Assembly (NCBI RefSeq): GCF_003594875.1 | Contig: NZ_QZEY01000011.1 | Span: forward strand, 1 to 64,000 | DNA from: Bailinhaonella thermotolerans | Lineage (GTDB): Bacteria > Actinomycetota > Actinomycetes > Streptosporangiales > Streptosporangiaceae | Reading direction: 5' to 3' | DNA length: 64,000 bases | Shown: piece by piece, positions 7,682 to 16,309 of the stretch | Position numbering within the stretch: the stretch's first letter is position 1 | Layout of the letters: each line of letters begins with the position of its first letter | The notes under the pieces: generated by a model | Database searches by the model: none | Seen by the model: the letters and a program-made list of their open reading frames with translations, nothing else | Told to the model about the DNA's origin: nothing | Position numbers and translations under genes: made by a program

Positions 7682-8701
7682 GTGATTGACCAGGTGAAAG
7701 ACGGCTATGACGTGGTAGTGGCCGGAGGCGGTGCGGCGGGGCTGAGCGGGGCGCTGATGCTGGCGCGCTCGCGCCGGTCCGTGCTCGTGATCGACGCGGG
7801 CGCGCCGCGCAACGCCCCGGCCGAGGGCGTGCACGGGCTGCTCGGCCGGGAGGGCGTGAGCCCCGCCGAGCTGCTGGAGCGCGGCCGGGCGGAGGTGCGC
7901 GGGTACGGCGGGCACGTCGTCACCGGCGAGATCGCCGACGTGACGCGCGAGGACGAGGGGTTCGCGGTGAGCCTGGCCGGCGGCCGTACCGTCAGGGCTC
8001 GCCGGCTGCTGGTGGCCACGGGCCTGGTGGACGAGCTGCCGGACATCCCGGGCCTGCGGGAGCGGTGGGGCCGGGACGTCGTGCACTGCCCGTACTGCCA
8101 CGGCTGGGAGATCCGCGACCAGGCGATCGGCGTGCTGGCCCTCGGGCCGATGGCGGTGCACCAGGCGCTGCTGTTCCGCCAGTTGAGCGACGACGTGGTG
8201 TTCTTCGCCCACACCGCCGCCGGGCTGCCCGCCGAGGACGCCGAACGGCTGGCCGCCCGCGGCATCCCGGTGATCGAGGGCGAGGTGACGGCCCTGGAGG
8301 TCGCCGGCGACCGGCTGACCGGGGTACGGCTGAGCGACGGCCGGGTGATCCCCCGGCAGGCGGTCGCGGCCGGGGCGCGGATGCGGCCGCGCGCCGGATT
8401 CCTGGCCGGGATCGGGCTGTCGCCGGCCGAGCATCCGAGCGGCGCGGGCGAGCACATCCCGGCGGACGCCGCCGGCCGTACGGCGGTGCCGGGCGTCTGG
8501 GCCGCGGGGAACGTCACCGACCTGTCGGCCCAGGTGGGTGCGTCGGCGGCGGCGGGAGCCCTGGCCGGGGCGCACATCAACGCCGACCTGATCGCCGAGG
8601 AGACGGCCCGGGCGGTCGCCGCGCGGCGAGACGGGTTCTCCGCCGAGTCGGAGGCACTGGTGGGGCGAGGGGCCGGGGGCGACCGCCGGCACGGACTGTG
8701 A
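7682..8701 (+). CDS. Thioredoxin-reductase-like NAD(P)/FAD-dependent oxidoreductase
   Basis: About 339 aa. FAD-binding Rossmann motif VVVAGGGAAGLSGALMLARS near residue 11, second dinucleotide region VLALGPMAVHQALLF, and FAD loop GVWAAGNVTD at the C-terminus. A CPYC motif at about 136-139 (HCPYCHGWEIRD) matches the redox Cys pair of low-Mr thioredoxin reductases. GTG 7682 is chosen because GGAGG sits 8 nt upstream. No thioredoxin gene is adjacent, so the electron acceptor is unknown. First gene of a pair with the methyltransferase 14 bp downstream. Confidence 0.88.
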   Translation: MIDQVKDGYDVVVAGGGAAGLSGALMLARSRRSVLVIDAGAPRNAPAEGVHGLLGREGVSPAELLERGRAEVRGYGGHVVTGEIADVTREDEGFAVSLAGGRTVRARRLLVATGLVDELPDIPGLRERWGRDVVHCPYCHGWEIRDQAIGVLALGPMAVHQALLFRQLSDDVVFFAHTAAGLPAEDAERLAARGIPVIEGEVTALEVAGDRLTGVRLSDGRVIPRQAVAAGARMRPRAGFLAGIGLSPAEHPSGAGEHIPADAAGRTAVPGVWAAGNVTDLSAQVGASAAAGALAGAHINADLIAEETARAVAARRDGFSAESEALVGRGAGGDRRHGL

Positions 8702-8715
8702 GGCAAGGAGCTGTC

Positions 8716-9519
8716 ATGCCCGAGGAATTCGACGAGGCGTACTGGGAGGGGCGGTACCGCGAGCACACGGTGTCCCGCCGGCTGGAGCCGAACCCGTACC
8801 TGGCGGAGGCGGCCGGGGGGCTGCCGCCCGGCGCGGCGCTGGAGGCCGGGTGCGGCACCGGAACCGACGCCGTCTGGCTCGCCTCGCGGGGGTGGCGGGT
8901 GACCGGGGTGGACATCTCGGACACCGCGCTGGAGCACGCGCGTGAGCACGCCCGGGAGTCCGGGGTCGCGGACCGGATCGACTGGGTGCGGGCCGACCTG
9001 ACCGGCTGGACGCCCGCCGAGGAGGGGTTCGCCCTGGTCTACTCCCACTACGTGCATCCGGCCGCCGGGCCCGGGCCGCTGTTCCGGCGGCTGGCGGCGG
9101 CGGTCGCGCCGGGCGGCACCCTGCTCATCGTGGACCACCACCCGCCCCCCGCCGGCGACGCGGGCCACACCGCGCACGGGGACGGGCACGCCGTCCACAC
9201 CACGCACGGGGACGGGCAGGCCGGGCACGGGGACGGCGGCGACGCCGCGCACGGGGAGCACGGTCACGGCGGCGGGGCGCACGGAGGGCACGGGCACGCC
9301 CCGGGCGCCGGGCCGCACGGCGGACACGGTGATCACGGCGGGCACGGGCACGGCTCCGGGCCGCTGGTCCACCTCACGCCGGAGGAGATCGCGGCCGCCC
9401 TCGACCCGGCCGGCTGGGAGGTCGTCGCCGCCGAGTTCCGGACGAGGACCGTGACGAACCCGCGCGGGCACGGCACGGTCCTGCACGACTCCGTCGTACG
9501 CGCCCGCAGGCGCCCCTGA
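8716..9519 (+). CDS. Class I SAM methyltransferase with His/Gly-rich insertion
   Basis: About 267 aa. SAM-binding motif I is ALEAGCGTGTDAVWLASRG (residues about 41-59), motif II VTGVDIS, and the TehB-like layout continues through PGGTLLIVDHH. Residues about 141-213 form a low-complexity loop of Gly, Ala and about 19 His, placed before the last strands (LVHLTPEEIAAALDPAGWEV). Such loops are typical of Ni/Zn/Cu-binding proteins. AAGGAG precedes the ATG. Translated after the redox flavoprotein and probably co-regulated by the XRE-cupin gene. Substrate unknown; a metal or metalloid link is inference. Confidence 0.85.
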   Translation: MPEEFDEAYWEGRYREHTVSRRLEPNPYLAEAAGGLPPGAALEAGCGTGTDAVWLASRGWRVTGVDISDTALEHAREHARESGVADRIDWVRADLTGWTPAEEGFALVYSHYVHPAAGPGPLFRRLAAAVAPGGTLLIVDHHPPPAGDAGHTAHGDGHAVHTTHGDGQAGHGDGGDAAHGEHGHGGGAHGGHGHAPGAGPHGGHGDHGGHGHGSGPLVHLTPEEIAAALDPAGWEVVAAEFRTRTVTNPRGHGTVLHDSVVRARRRP

Positions 9520-9680
9520 TCCGGAACGTCTTCCCGGGCGCCCCCGGTCCGGAGCGCCTCCGCCCGGAGCGCCCCTGACCCCGGGCGTTCCCGGCCCGCG
9601 CCCGCTCCCCGGGCCGCCGGGCCAGGCCCCCGCCCGCCGTACGACGAGGGAGATCGGCCCCTGGCGTACGGCGGGCGCGG
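9520..9680. other. Convergent intergenic region
   Basis: 161 bp between the convergent methyltransferase and quinone-oxidoreductase genes. GC-rich with CGTACG-containing words at about 9637 and 9665. No gene or clear terminator with a T-run is seen. Confidence 0.4.
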
Positions 9681-10679
9681 TCACGCGGACGTGGTGACGA
9701 CGATCTTGCCGAACTGGTCGCCGGTCTCCATGTGCCGGTGCGCCTCGACGATCTCCTCCAGCGGGAACACGCGGTCCACCACCGGCCGGAACGCGCCGTC
9801 GCGCAGGCCCGAGGCGACGAACTCGGTCCCCCGGCGCAGACGCTCGGGGTCGCGCATGGTCTCCAGCACGGTGTACGTCCGCATGTTGAGGGCGGGCATG
9901 CCCAGGTCGAACCCCGGGTACGGCGTCGGCAGGCCGCTGAGCGCGCCGTACAGGAAGTGCGTGCCGCCGGGCGCGACGGCCCGCGCCAGGTCGGTCACCC
10001 CGGGCCCGGCGACGGCGTCGAAGACGTACTCCACGCCCCGGCCGCCGGTCAGCTCCATCAGCCGGGTCGGCACGTCCTCCTCGCCGGCGACGATCACCTC
10101 GGCCGCGCCCTCCGCGAGCAGCCGCTCCCGCTTGCCGTTCCCGCGCGTGATGGCGATCGGCCGCGCGCCGACGCGGTTCGCCGTCTGGATCGCGGCCAGC
10201 CCGACACCGCTGGAGGCGGCGTTGAGCGCCACCGCGTCGCCGGGGCGCATGCCGCCCACCTCGACCAGCGCGCCGTACGCCGTGAGGTACGGCATCCACA
10301 CGGCCGCGCCCGCCACCGCGTCCATGCCGTCGGGCCGGCGCAGCAGCGCCCACGCGGGGACGATCGCGCGTTCGGCGTAGACGCCGTAGTCGTTCTGGGA
10401 GAAACCGGGCACGGTGCTGACCGCCTGCCCGGGCGCGAACCCGGTCACGCCCGGCCCCACGGCCTCGACCACCCCGGCGGCCTCGGCGCCGAGCCGCGCC
10501 GGGAACCGCCTGACCGGCTCGATGTAGACGCCCCGCCGGAACAGGGCCTCGGCCCGGTTGAGCCCGATGGCCTCGACCCGGATCCGCACCTCGCCGGGGC
10601 CCGGCTCGCCCGGCTCCAGGTCCTCCACCCGCATCACCTCGGGTCCGCCGAGCTCGTGGAAACGTACGACCTTCGTCAT
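9681..10679 (-). CDS. Zinc-independent quinone oxidoreductase-like MDR protein
   Basis: About 332 aa medium-chain dehydrogenase/reductase. N-terminal GroES-like domain (VVRFHELGGPEVMRVEDLEP, RIRVEAIGLNRAEALFRRG), then a Rossmann domain (ASSGVGLAAIQTANRVGARP, GGRGVEYVFDAVAGPG). Cys/His zinc ligands of alcohol dehydrogenases are absent, so a quinone- or enone-reductase type is likelier. ATG 10679 has GGGAGGAG upstream. Divergent from an ArsR-type gene, with repeated motifs in the gap, so redox or electrophile control is plausible. Confidence 0.85.
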   Translation of the reverse strand: MTKVVRFHELGGPEVMRVEDLEPGEPGPGEVRIRVEAIGLNRAEALFRRGVYIEPVRRFPARLGAEAAGVVEAVGPGVTGFAPGQAVSTVPGFSQNDYGVYAERAIVPAWALLRRPDGMDAVAGAAVWMPYLTAYGALVEVGGMRPGDAVALNAASSGVGLAAIQTANRVGARPIAITRGNGKRERLLAEGAAEVIVAGEEDVPTRLMELTGGRGVEYVFDAVAGPGVTDLARAVAPGGTHFLYGALSGLPTPYPGFDLGMPALNMRTYTVLETMRDPERLRRGTEFVASGLRDGAFRPVVDRVFPLEEIVEAHRHMETGDQFGKIVVTTSA

Positions 10680-10727
10680 GTGGGGCTCCTCCCGATCCGT
10701 CTGGCGTGGATCACCTAAGCCCATAAG

Positions 10728-10777
10728 TACGATCGCTGTCAAACTACGAATCTCGTCGAACTACGATCGCTGTCGTA
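10728..10777. promoter_or_regulatory. Repeated operator between oxidoreductase and ArsR genes
   Basis: The 13-mer TACGATCGCTGTC occurs twice, at 10728-10740 and 10762-10774 (34 bp apart). The second copy also forms an inverted repeat TACGA-TCGCTG-TCGTA (10762-10777) and overlaps the -10-like TACGAT of the ArsR gene. CTACGA occurs again between them. Likely the ArsR binding region. Confidence 0.6.
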
Positions 10778-10787
10778 CGATGGACCC

Positions 10788-11105
10788 ATGAGCGACGCCC
10801 GCACCGCGCCCGAGCCCGGCGACTTCGACCTCCAGAAGGTCCTGGAGGCCCTGGTCGATCCGGTACGGCGGAGCATCCTCGCCCAGCTCGACGCCGCCGG
10901 GGAGGATCTCCGCTGCGGCCTCGTGGACATCCCGGTGAGCAAGTCCACCGCGACCCACCACTTCAAGGTGCTGCGCGAGGCCGGCCTGATCCGCCAGTAC
11001 TACGTGGGCACGGCCCGCATGAGCGGCCTGCGCCGCGCCGAGGTCGAGGAGGCGTTCCCCGGCCTGCTCGACATCGTGATCCCCCGGCACGCCACCGTGC
11101 CCTGA
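10788..11105 (+). CDS. ArsR-family winged-helix regulator
   Basis: 105 aa, close to a single ArsR winged helix: LEALVDPVRRSILAQLDAAG, DIPVSKSTATHHFKVLREAG, LIRQYYVGTARMSGLRRAEV. The metal-binding ELCVC motif of ArsR/SmtB is absent, so it probably senses something other than a metal. TACGAT ends exactly 6 nt before the ATG and no SD is visible, so the mRNA is probably leaderless. Likely represses itself and the divergent oxidoreductase. Confidence 0.88.
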   Translation: MSDARTAPEPGDFDLQKVLEALVDPVRRSILAQLDAAGEDLRCGLVDIPVSKSTATHHFKVLREAGLIRQYYVGTARMSGLRRAEVEEAFPGLLDIVIPRHATVP

Positions 11106-11379
11106 TCCAGGGGGCGCCCGCCTGCCGGCCGCCCGCCGTCCGGCGCGGACGTCCCCCACGAGGCGGCGTGCGCGCGTCCCTCGCCGCCCGGCCTGGAGCC
11201 GCGCGCGGATGACGGCGTCGTGCGCCTGGCAGATCCCACCGCGACCGCCCGCCCCCGCTGTTCGGCCTGACCGGGGACGCCGCCCGGCCCAGGCCGCCCC
11301 CGGGGGCGTCACCGCCCGCTCCCCGCCGCCTGCCGTCCCGCCCCCGCCTGACCCCCGCGCCGCCGTACGGCGGGCGAGC
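11106..11379. other. Convergent intergenic region
   Basis: 274 bp between the convergent ArsR and MFS genes. Pro/Arg-type GC-rich sequence without a supported ORF. A GCCGCCGTACGGCGGG palindrome at about 11359-11374 sits near the MFS stop codon and could fold into a hairpin, without a T-run. Confidence 0.4.
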
Positions 11380-12708
11380 CTAGGCGGAGACCTCGGCCGG
11401 GCGCGCGGGCCCGGGGTCTCGCCCGGCGGACCGGCGGCCGAGGGCGACCGCGGCGGACAGGAGCACCGGGAGCGCCGCGGCGAGGAAGCACACGGGCAGC
11501 GGGACCCGCTCGACCAGCAGGCCCACCGCGCCCGCCGACGCCGACGACCCCGCGTTGAACGCCGTGCCGATCCAGGTGATCGCCCGGGTGCGCGCCTCAC
11601 GGGCGGCGGTCTCGTCGGCGATCAGGTAGGCGGTCGTCAGCGCCGGGGCCACGCACACCCCGCCGAGCGCCGCCATCGCGATCAGCGGGTAGGGGTGCGG
11701 GAACAGGCCCATCGCGGCCAGGGTCAGCCCGAGCGCCGCGCCGAGCGCCCCCAGCCGGGCCATGGTCGAGACCCGCCACCGCACGGCCCCGTAGGCCAGC
11801 CCGCCGATCGCGCTCCCCGCCGACAGCGCCGCCATGGTCCACGGCACCGTCCCCGGCCGCCCGTGCTCGTCGGCGACCGCGATCACGAGCAGTTCCACCG
11901 CCCCGAGCGCCATGCCCAGCCCCGCGGCCACGCCGATCGCCCGCCCCAGCGCCGCGCCGTACGGCCTGCGCGGCCGCCTGGAAAGCGCCCGGTACGGCCG
12001 AGCTGCGGCGGCACCATCGGCCCCATCGGCCCCGGTGGAGCCGATGGTGCCGGCGGTTTCACCGGTGCCGGCGGTTTCGGTGGTTCCGGCCGGGCGTGCG
12101 CGGAGCGCCGGGGACCAGGCCAGCGCGAGGGAGCCCGAAAGGATCAGCAGCGCGCTCGCCGCGACCCCGGTCCAGGGCGGCGCGACCTGGATCAGCAGCC
12201 CCACCAGCAGCGGCCCGGTGACGTAGAGGAGTTCCTCGGCGACCGTGTCCAGGCTGTAGGCCCGCTGGAGCAGGGCGCGATCGGGCAGGAGGTCGCTCCA
12301 GAGCGCCCGCATCGTCGGCCCGAGCGGCGGCGTGCCGAGCCCGGCCACCGCCGCCAGCACCGCCAGCAGGAGACCCGGGGCCCCGGGCCGGGAGGTCGCC
12401 AGCGCCAGCCCGCCCAGCGCGACCGCGTAGCCGAACGCCATGGGCGGGAGGGCCCGCCGCGGGCCGTACCGGTCCACCAGCGCGGCGCGGACCGGGCTGC
12501 CGAGCACGCTGGCGAACCCGAACAGCGCCGTCACGGTGCCGAGCATTGAGAACGAGCCGGTGCTCTCCTTGACGGCCAGCGCCAGCGACAGGAAGACGGT
12601 CCCGTAGGACAGCCGCCCCACCAGGGCGGCGCAGAAGCCGAACAGGGCATGGGGCGTCCGCAGCACGGCGGCGTACGACGGAGCCCGGGAGGACGAAGAC
12701 ACGATCAT
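11380..12708 (-). CDS. MFS transporter
   Basis: 442 aa with about 12 hydrophobic segments, an inner-membrane major-facilitator permease. Between the two six-helix halves, at about residues 205-240, sits a Thr/Gly/Ala-rich low-complexity stretch coded by repeats at about 12000-12105. The loop between helices 2 and 3 reads ALVDRYGPRRALP, a degenerate MFS motif A. ATG 12708 has GAGGA 4 nt upstream. Substrate unknown; no regulator is adjacent. Confidence 0.85.
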   Translation of the reverse strand: MIVSSSSRAPSYAAVLRTPHALFGFCAALVGRLSYGTVFLSLALAVKESTGSFSMLGTVTALFGFASVLGSPVRAALVDRYGPRRALPPMAFGYAVALGGLALATSRPGAPGLLLAVLAAVAGLGTPPLGPTMRALWSDLLPDRALLQRAYSLDTVAEELLYVTGPLLVGLLIQVAPPWTGVAASALLILSGSLALAWSPALRARPAGTTETAGTGETAGTIGSTGADGADGAAAARPYRALSRRPRRPYGAALGRAIGVAAGLGMALGAVELLVIAVADEHGRPGTVPWTMAALSAGSAIGGLAYGAVRWRVSTMARLGALGAALGLTLAAMGLFPHPYPLIAMAALGGVCVAPALTTAYLIADETAAREARTRAITWIGTAFNAGSSASAGAVGLLVERVPLPVCFLAAALPVLLSAAVALGRRSAGRDPGPARPAEVSA

Positions 12709-12915
12709 GTTCCTCGGGTCGGGAGCGCGGCGGGGCGCGCACGGGTCTCAGGCCGGCGAGTGCCACACGCGGGCGGCGCGGGCGGGGCGGCCTTCTACGC
12801 GAACAGGAGGAACATGCCGATCACGGTAGCACGCGGCGGCTGACCGCCCCCGCCCTCTCCGCCCCCGCCCTCTCCGGCCGCGCCCGATCCCGGCCCGCGT
12901 CCCGGCTGCCGCGGC
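12709..12915. other. Intergenic region
   Basis: 207 bp between two minus-strand genes. Apart from the upstream region of the MFS gene, nothing recognisable is seen. Confidence 0.3.
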
Positions 12916-13821
12916 TCAGGGGGCGGGCGGCGGAGGCACGCGGGCGGCACCCGGCTCCTCTTCCCCGGCGTCTCCGGCGTCCGCGGCGTCTCCGGCTTCC
13001 GCGGCAGGGGTACGGCGGGGCGCCGGGGCGACCGCGCGGAGGCCGGCGAGGTCGTGGGCGGACAGGGCGGCCCAGGCGGCGAACAGGACGTCGAGGGCGA
13101 GCGCGATGGGGGCGAGCGAGGGCGACGGCGGCTCGGGGTACACACCGGGCCCCGTGACCAGGGCGAGGTCGGCGTCGGATGACGACCCCGGCTCGGCGAT
13201 CGCCGCCCAGGCGATCACGAGGGCGATGGACATGCCCCAGGCGAGGCCGGTCCGGGTGGTCAGGACGGTCCGGCGGCCGTCGCGGGACTGGGACCACAGC
13301 GTCACGAACATCCACGGCAGCGCGTACACCCCGGCCAGGAGCATCCCCTCCGCGGCGAGCTCCTCGACCAGGCTCACGGCGCTCGTGAGGAGCACGGCGA
13401 GCAGGCCGGTCACCAGGCCGATCAGGCGCGCCGCGCGGGGGGCGGCGAGGACGCGGAAGAAGAGCACGACCACGGCGAGGCGCAGGGCGCCGGAGATCAC
13501 CCAGGGGACCGGGAGCAGCAGGCGCGCCACGTGGTCGGCGGCCAGGCCGTACAACGCCCAGCGGAGAAGGCGGACCGGCCGATCGGCGGGCGGCGTGACG
13601 CCGGCGACCGGACCGCGCAGGATGTGCCAGATCGCCCAGGTCTGCACGAGGACGGTCATGAACAGGACCGGAGGGTCGGCCGTCAGGGACCCGCGCAGGC
13701 CGCCCGGATCCGCGACCGCCGCGAGGAGGTCGTCGTTCCCGGCGGCGAAGGCGGCGGCCGCCAGGGCCGCGTAGAGGATCGTGAGGGGTCCGGCGATCCG
13801 GCCGTGACGGTAGCGGCGCAC
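12916..13821 (-). CDS. Multi-pass membrane protein of unknown function
   Basis: About 301 aa with at least seven hydrophobic segments (for example LTILYAALAAAAFAAG, PVLFMTVLVQTWAIWHI, LIGLVTGLLAVLLTSAV, GMLLAGVYALPWMFV, MSIALVIAWAAIAEPG). The C-terminal 50 residues are a soluble Ala/Asp/Glu/Pro tail. GTG 13821 is chosen because AGGAA lies 6 nt upstream; an ATG at 13875 is an alternative. Not recognised; somewhat like other uncharacterised actinomycete membrane proteins in this window. Confidence 0.6.
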   Translation of the reverse strand: MRRYRHGRIAGPLTILYAALAAAAFAAGNDDLLAAVADPGGLRGSLTADPPVLFMTVLVQTWAIWHILRGPVAGVTPPADRPVRLLRWALYGLAADHVARLLLPVPWVISGALRLAVVVLFFRVLAAPRAARLIGLVTGLLAVLLTSAVSLVEELAAEGMLLAGVYALPWMFVTLWSQSRDGRRTVLTTRTGLAWGMSIALVIAWAAIAEPGSSSDADLALVTGPGVYPEPPSPSLAPIALALDVLFAAWAALSAHDLAGLRAVAPAPRRTPAAEAGDAADAGDAGEEEPGAARVPPPPAP

Positions 13822-13906
13822 GTGCACTTCCTGGGCGGGACGAAGGGGGATCGAGAACGCGAAGCGCCCCACCATACCGGCCGGACCGCGGATCGGGATC
13901 TTGGAG

Positions 13907-14512
13907 TCAGGCGCGCCCGCCGGCCTCGCGGGCGGCGTCCTCCACGCGGCGGTGGTAGGCCTCCCACCAGGCGCGGTCGCCTGCGGCCAGGCTCGCGGCC
14001 CCGGGCCGCAGGCCGGCCGCGCCGTCGATGAGCTCGCGGACGATGTCGGCGTGGCCGGCGTGGCGCTGGAGGTCGGAGATCACGTGGACCAGGACCTGGT
14101 GCAGCGTCACCGCGCGGCGCTCCTCCGGCCACCACGGCACCGCGCCCGCCGCGTCCAGGGGCAGCGCCGCGATCGTCTCGTCCGAGTGCGCCCACGCGCG
14201 GCGGAACAGATCGACGATCTCCTCGCGGGACTCGTCAGGGGTGGCCCACATGTCCGCGTTGTCCTCGGCGCCCGCGGCCAGCCACGGCGGCGGCACGTCG
14301 AAGAACGGGCGGCCGAACGTGTCCCCGAAGTAGCCGGTCTCGACTCCTACGGCGTGCTTGACCAGGCCGAGGAGGTTGGTGCCGGTCGGCGTCAGCGGAC
14401 GGCGGGCGTCGTATTCCGACAGGCCGTCGAGCTTCCACACCAGGGCCTCGCGGGCGGCCTGGAGGTAGCGGAGCAGGTCGGACTTGGCCTTGGCGTCGGC
14501 GGGCTCGTTCAT
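13907..14512 (-). CDS. DinB family protein (DUF664-like)
   Basis: About 201 aa four-helix-bundle protein. AREALVWKLDGLSEYDARRP and GTNLLGLVKHAVGVETGYFG give the first metal-site His (LVKHAVG); TLHQVLVHVISDLQRHAGHADIVRE supplies the other His ligands. DinB-type proteins are metal-dependent thiol-related transferases or stress proteins. ATG 14512 follows GGGAG. It is downstream of the VOC gene on the same strand, and the WYL regulator is divergent, a common actinomycete grouping. Confidence 0.85.
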   Translation of the reverse strand: MNEPADAKAKSDLLRYLQAAREALVWKLDGLSEYDARRPLTPTGTNLLGLVKHAVGVETGYFGDTFGRPFFDVPPPWLAAGAEDNADMWATPDESREEIVDLFRRAWAHSDETIAALPLDAAGAVPWWPEERRAVTLHQVLVHVISDLQRHAGHADIVRELIDGAAGLRPGAASLAAGDRAWWEAYHRRVEDAAREAGGRA

Positions 14513-14668
14513 CGCGGCAGTCTCCCACGCGGGACCGGCACGACCGCACGGCGGGCCCGCCCCGCGCGCAAAGGCCCCGGTGACGAGGTCCTGCCCGGGG
14601 CGGGGCTGCAGGGGCCCGCCCCGCGCGCGCAAAGGCCCCGGGACGGCACCCGGGGCCTCGGTGCCCGC

Positions 14669-15091
14669 TCACGCCTTGCCCGTGGTCTCCAGCATCTCCA
14701 GGTAGTGCTCGTTGTACATGATGCCGAGGACGTTGCCGAACGGGTCGAGCACCGACGCGGTGATGTACCCGCCATCGCCCCAGTTGGTGATCGGCTGGTA
14801 CTCCTTCGCGCCGAGCGACAGCAGCCGCGCGAAGGCCGCCTCGATGTCGTCCACGTGCCAGTACATGACCACCCCGCCCGGCTCGGCCGCGGCGCCCGGC
14901 GGCGCCCAGCGGCGGTCGAGCAGGCCGAGCTCGTGCTGGTAATCCCCGACGCGGAACTCGACGTATCCGGGCTCGCCGTTGGGGCCGCTGCGCTCGAAGT
15001 ACGGCTCGACGCCGAGGACCTCGGCGTACCACCGGCTGGCGGCCTTCAGGTCGTCGGCCCAGTAGTTGATCGTGGTGAATCCGCGGAGCAT
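14669..15091 (-). CDS. VOC (glyoxalase/bleomycin-resistance) family protein
   Basis: About 140 aa made of two beta-alpha-beta-beta-beta modules: MLRGFTTINYWADDLKAASRWYAEVLG..., then GVVMYWHVDDIEAAFARLLSLGAKEYQP and DPFGNVLGIMYNEHY. VOC proteins bind metals or sequester drugs. AGGAGG stands upstream of ATG 15091. Divergent from a WYL regulator with a near-perfect palindrome between, so likely under its control together with the downstream DinB gene. Confidence 0.88.
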   Translation of the reverse strand: MLRGFTTINYWADDLKAASRWYAEVLGVEPYFERSGPNGEPGYVEFRVGDYQHELGLLDRRWAPPGAAAEPGGVVMYWHVDDIEAAFARLLSLGAKEYQPITNWGDGGYITASVLDPFGNVLGIMYNEHYLEMLETTGKA

Positions 15092-15168
15092 GAGTCCTCC
15101 TTCGTCGCCGCGGGCGGTCCGGGCTCCCCGTGGTCCTTCCGCCCTTTCCACTGATCACGCTACAGACC

Positions 15169-15193
15169 ATTGCGGAACCTCCGTTTCCGCAAT
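15169..15193. promoter_or_regulatory. Palindromic operator of WYL regulator (copy 1)
   Basis: Perfect 9-bp inverted repeat ATTGCGGAA - 7 nt - TTCCGCAAT between the divergent VOC and WYL-regulator genes. The same geometry (8-bp arms, 7-nt spacer) occurs next to the paralogous WYL regulator at 48942-48964. Confidence 0.7.
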
Positions 15194-15211
15194 ATCTGCC
15201 AGAATCGGAAG

Positions 15212-16162
15212 ATGTTGGAAACCTCCGTACGGCTCCTGCGGCTGCTGTCGCTGCTCCAGACGCGGCGGGACTGGAGCGGGGCCGAACTGGCCGGCCGGCT
15301 CGGGGTGACGACCCGCACCGTGCGCAACGACGTCGAACGGCTGCGCATCCTGGGCTACCAGGTGGACTCCAGCACCGGCGTCACCGGCGGCTACCGGCTC
15401 GTCCCCGGCAAGGAGGTGCCGCCGCTCCTGCTGGACGACGACGAGGCGGTCGCGGTCGCGCTGGGCCTGGCCGCGGCCGCCGGCGGGACCGTCAGCGGCA
15501 TCGCCGAGACCTCCGTGCGCGCGCTCGCCAAGCTGGAACGCACCCTCCCGTCCCGGCTGCGCCGCCGGGTGGACGCGCTGCGCTCGGCGACGATCTCCGC
15601 GGCCGGGGGCGGGCCGACCGTGGACGCCGAGATCCTGACCACGATCGCCGCCGCCGCGCGCGACCACGAGCAACTGCGCTTCGACTACCTGGGCCACGAC
15701 GGCGACGACAGCACGCGCCGGGCCGAGCCGTACCGCCTGGTCTACACCGGGCGGCGGTGGTACCTGCTGGCCTGGGACGTCGACCGGCGGGACTGGCGCA
15801 CGTTCCGTGCCGACCGCATCCGGCCGAGGACGCCGAACGGCCCCCGCTTCACCCCGCGCGAGCCGCCCGAGGACGCCGCCACCCACGTCCTGCGCGGCGT
15901 CGGCTCCCGCGCCTGGAGCCACCGGGTGCGGGTGCGGCTGCACGCGCCCGCCGAGACGATCGCCGCGCGCATCCCGTCCACGGCGGGCGTCCTCACGGCG
16001 GTGGACGAGAACACGTCCCTGCTGGAGTCCGGTGGCAGCTCGTACCAGAACCTGGCCGGTTTCCTGGGGACCCTGGACGTGGACTTCACCGTCCTGGACC
16101 CGCCCGAGTTCGCCGACTTCCTGCGGGCGCTCACGGACCGCTTCCAGCGGGCGGTCGAATGA
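15212..16162 (+). CDS. YafY-type WYL-domain transcriptional regulator
   Basis: About 316 aa. N-terminal HTH_11: LETSVRLLRLLSLLQTRRDW, LAGRLGVTTRTVRNDVERLR, GYRLVPGKEVPPLLLDDDEA. WYL sensor region: HEQLRFDYLGHDGDDSTRRA, EPYRLVYTGRRWYLLAWDVD, DWRTFRADRI. The C-terminal WCX part follows. ATG 15212 aligns with the paralogue at 48984. CAGAAT ends exactly 6 nt upstream. WYL proteins usually sense nucleic-acid-like or small ligands; this one likely controls the VOC/DinB genes. Confidence 0.9.
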   Translation: MLETSVRLLRLLSLLQTRRDWSGAELAGRLGVTTRTVRNDVERLRILGYQVDSSTGVTGGYRLVPGKEVPPLLLDDDEAVAVALGLAAAAGGTVSGIAETSVRALAKLERTLPSRLRRRVDALRSATISAAGGGPTVDAEILTTIAAAARDHEQLRFDYLGHDGDDSTRRAEPYRLVYTGRRWYLLAWDVDRRDWRTFRADRIRPRTPNGPRFTPREPPEDAATHVLRGVGSRAWSHRVRVRLHAPAETIAARIPSTAGVLTAVDENTSLLESGGSSYQNLAGFLGTLDVDFTVLDPPEFADFLRALTDRFQRAVE

Positions 16163-16309
16163 GCCGCGCGGTCCCGGCGGCTAGGATCGGATGCGCGCCG
16201 CCGGGCGCGCCCGGTCCGCGGGGAAGGGATCATCCCACCGGCAGCATGAGCGTCGTCCGCCGACGGACCTTCGCCCGCGCTCGCGGACCCGGGCCGACGG
16301 AGGTTCGCC

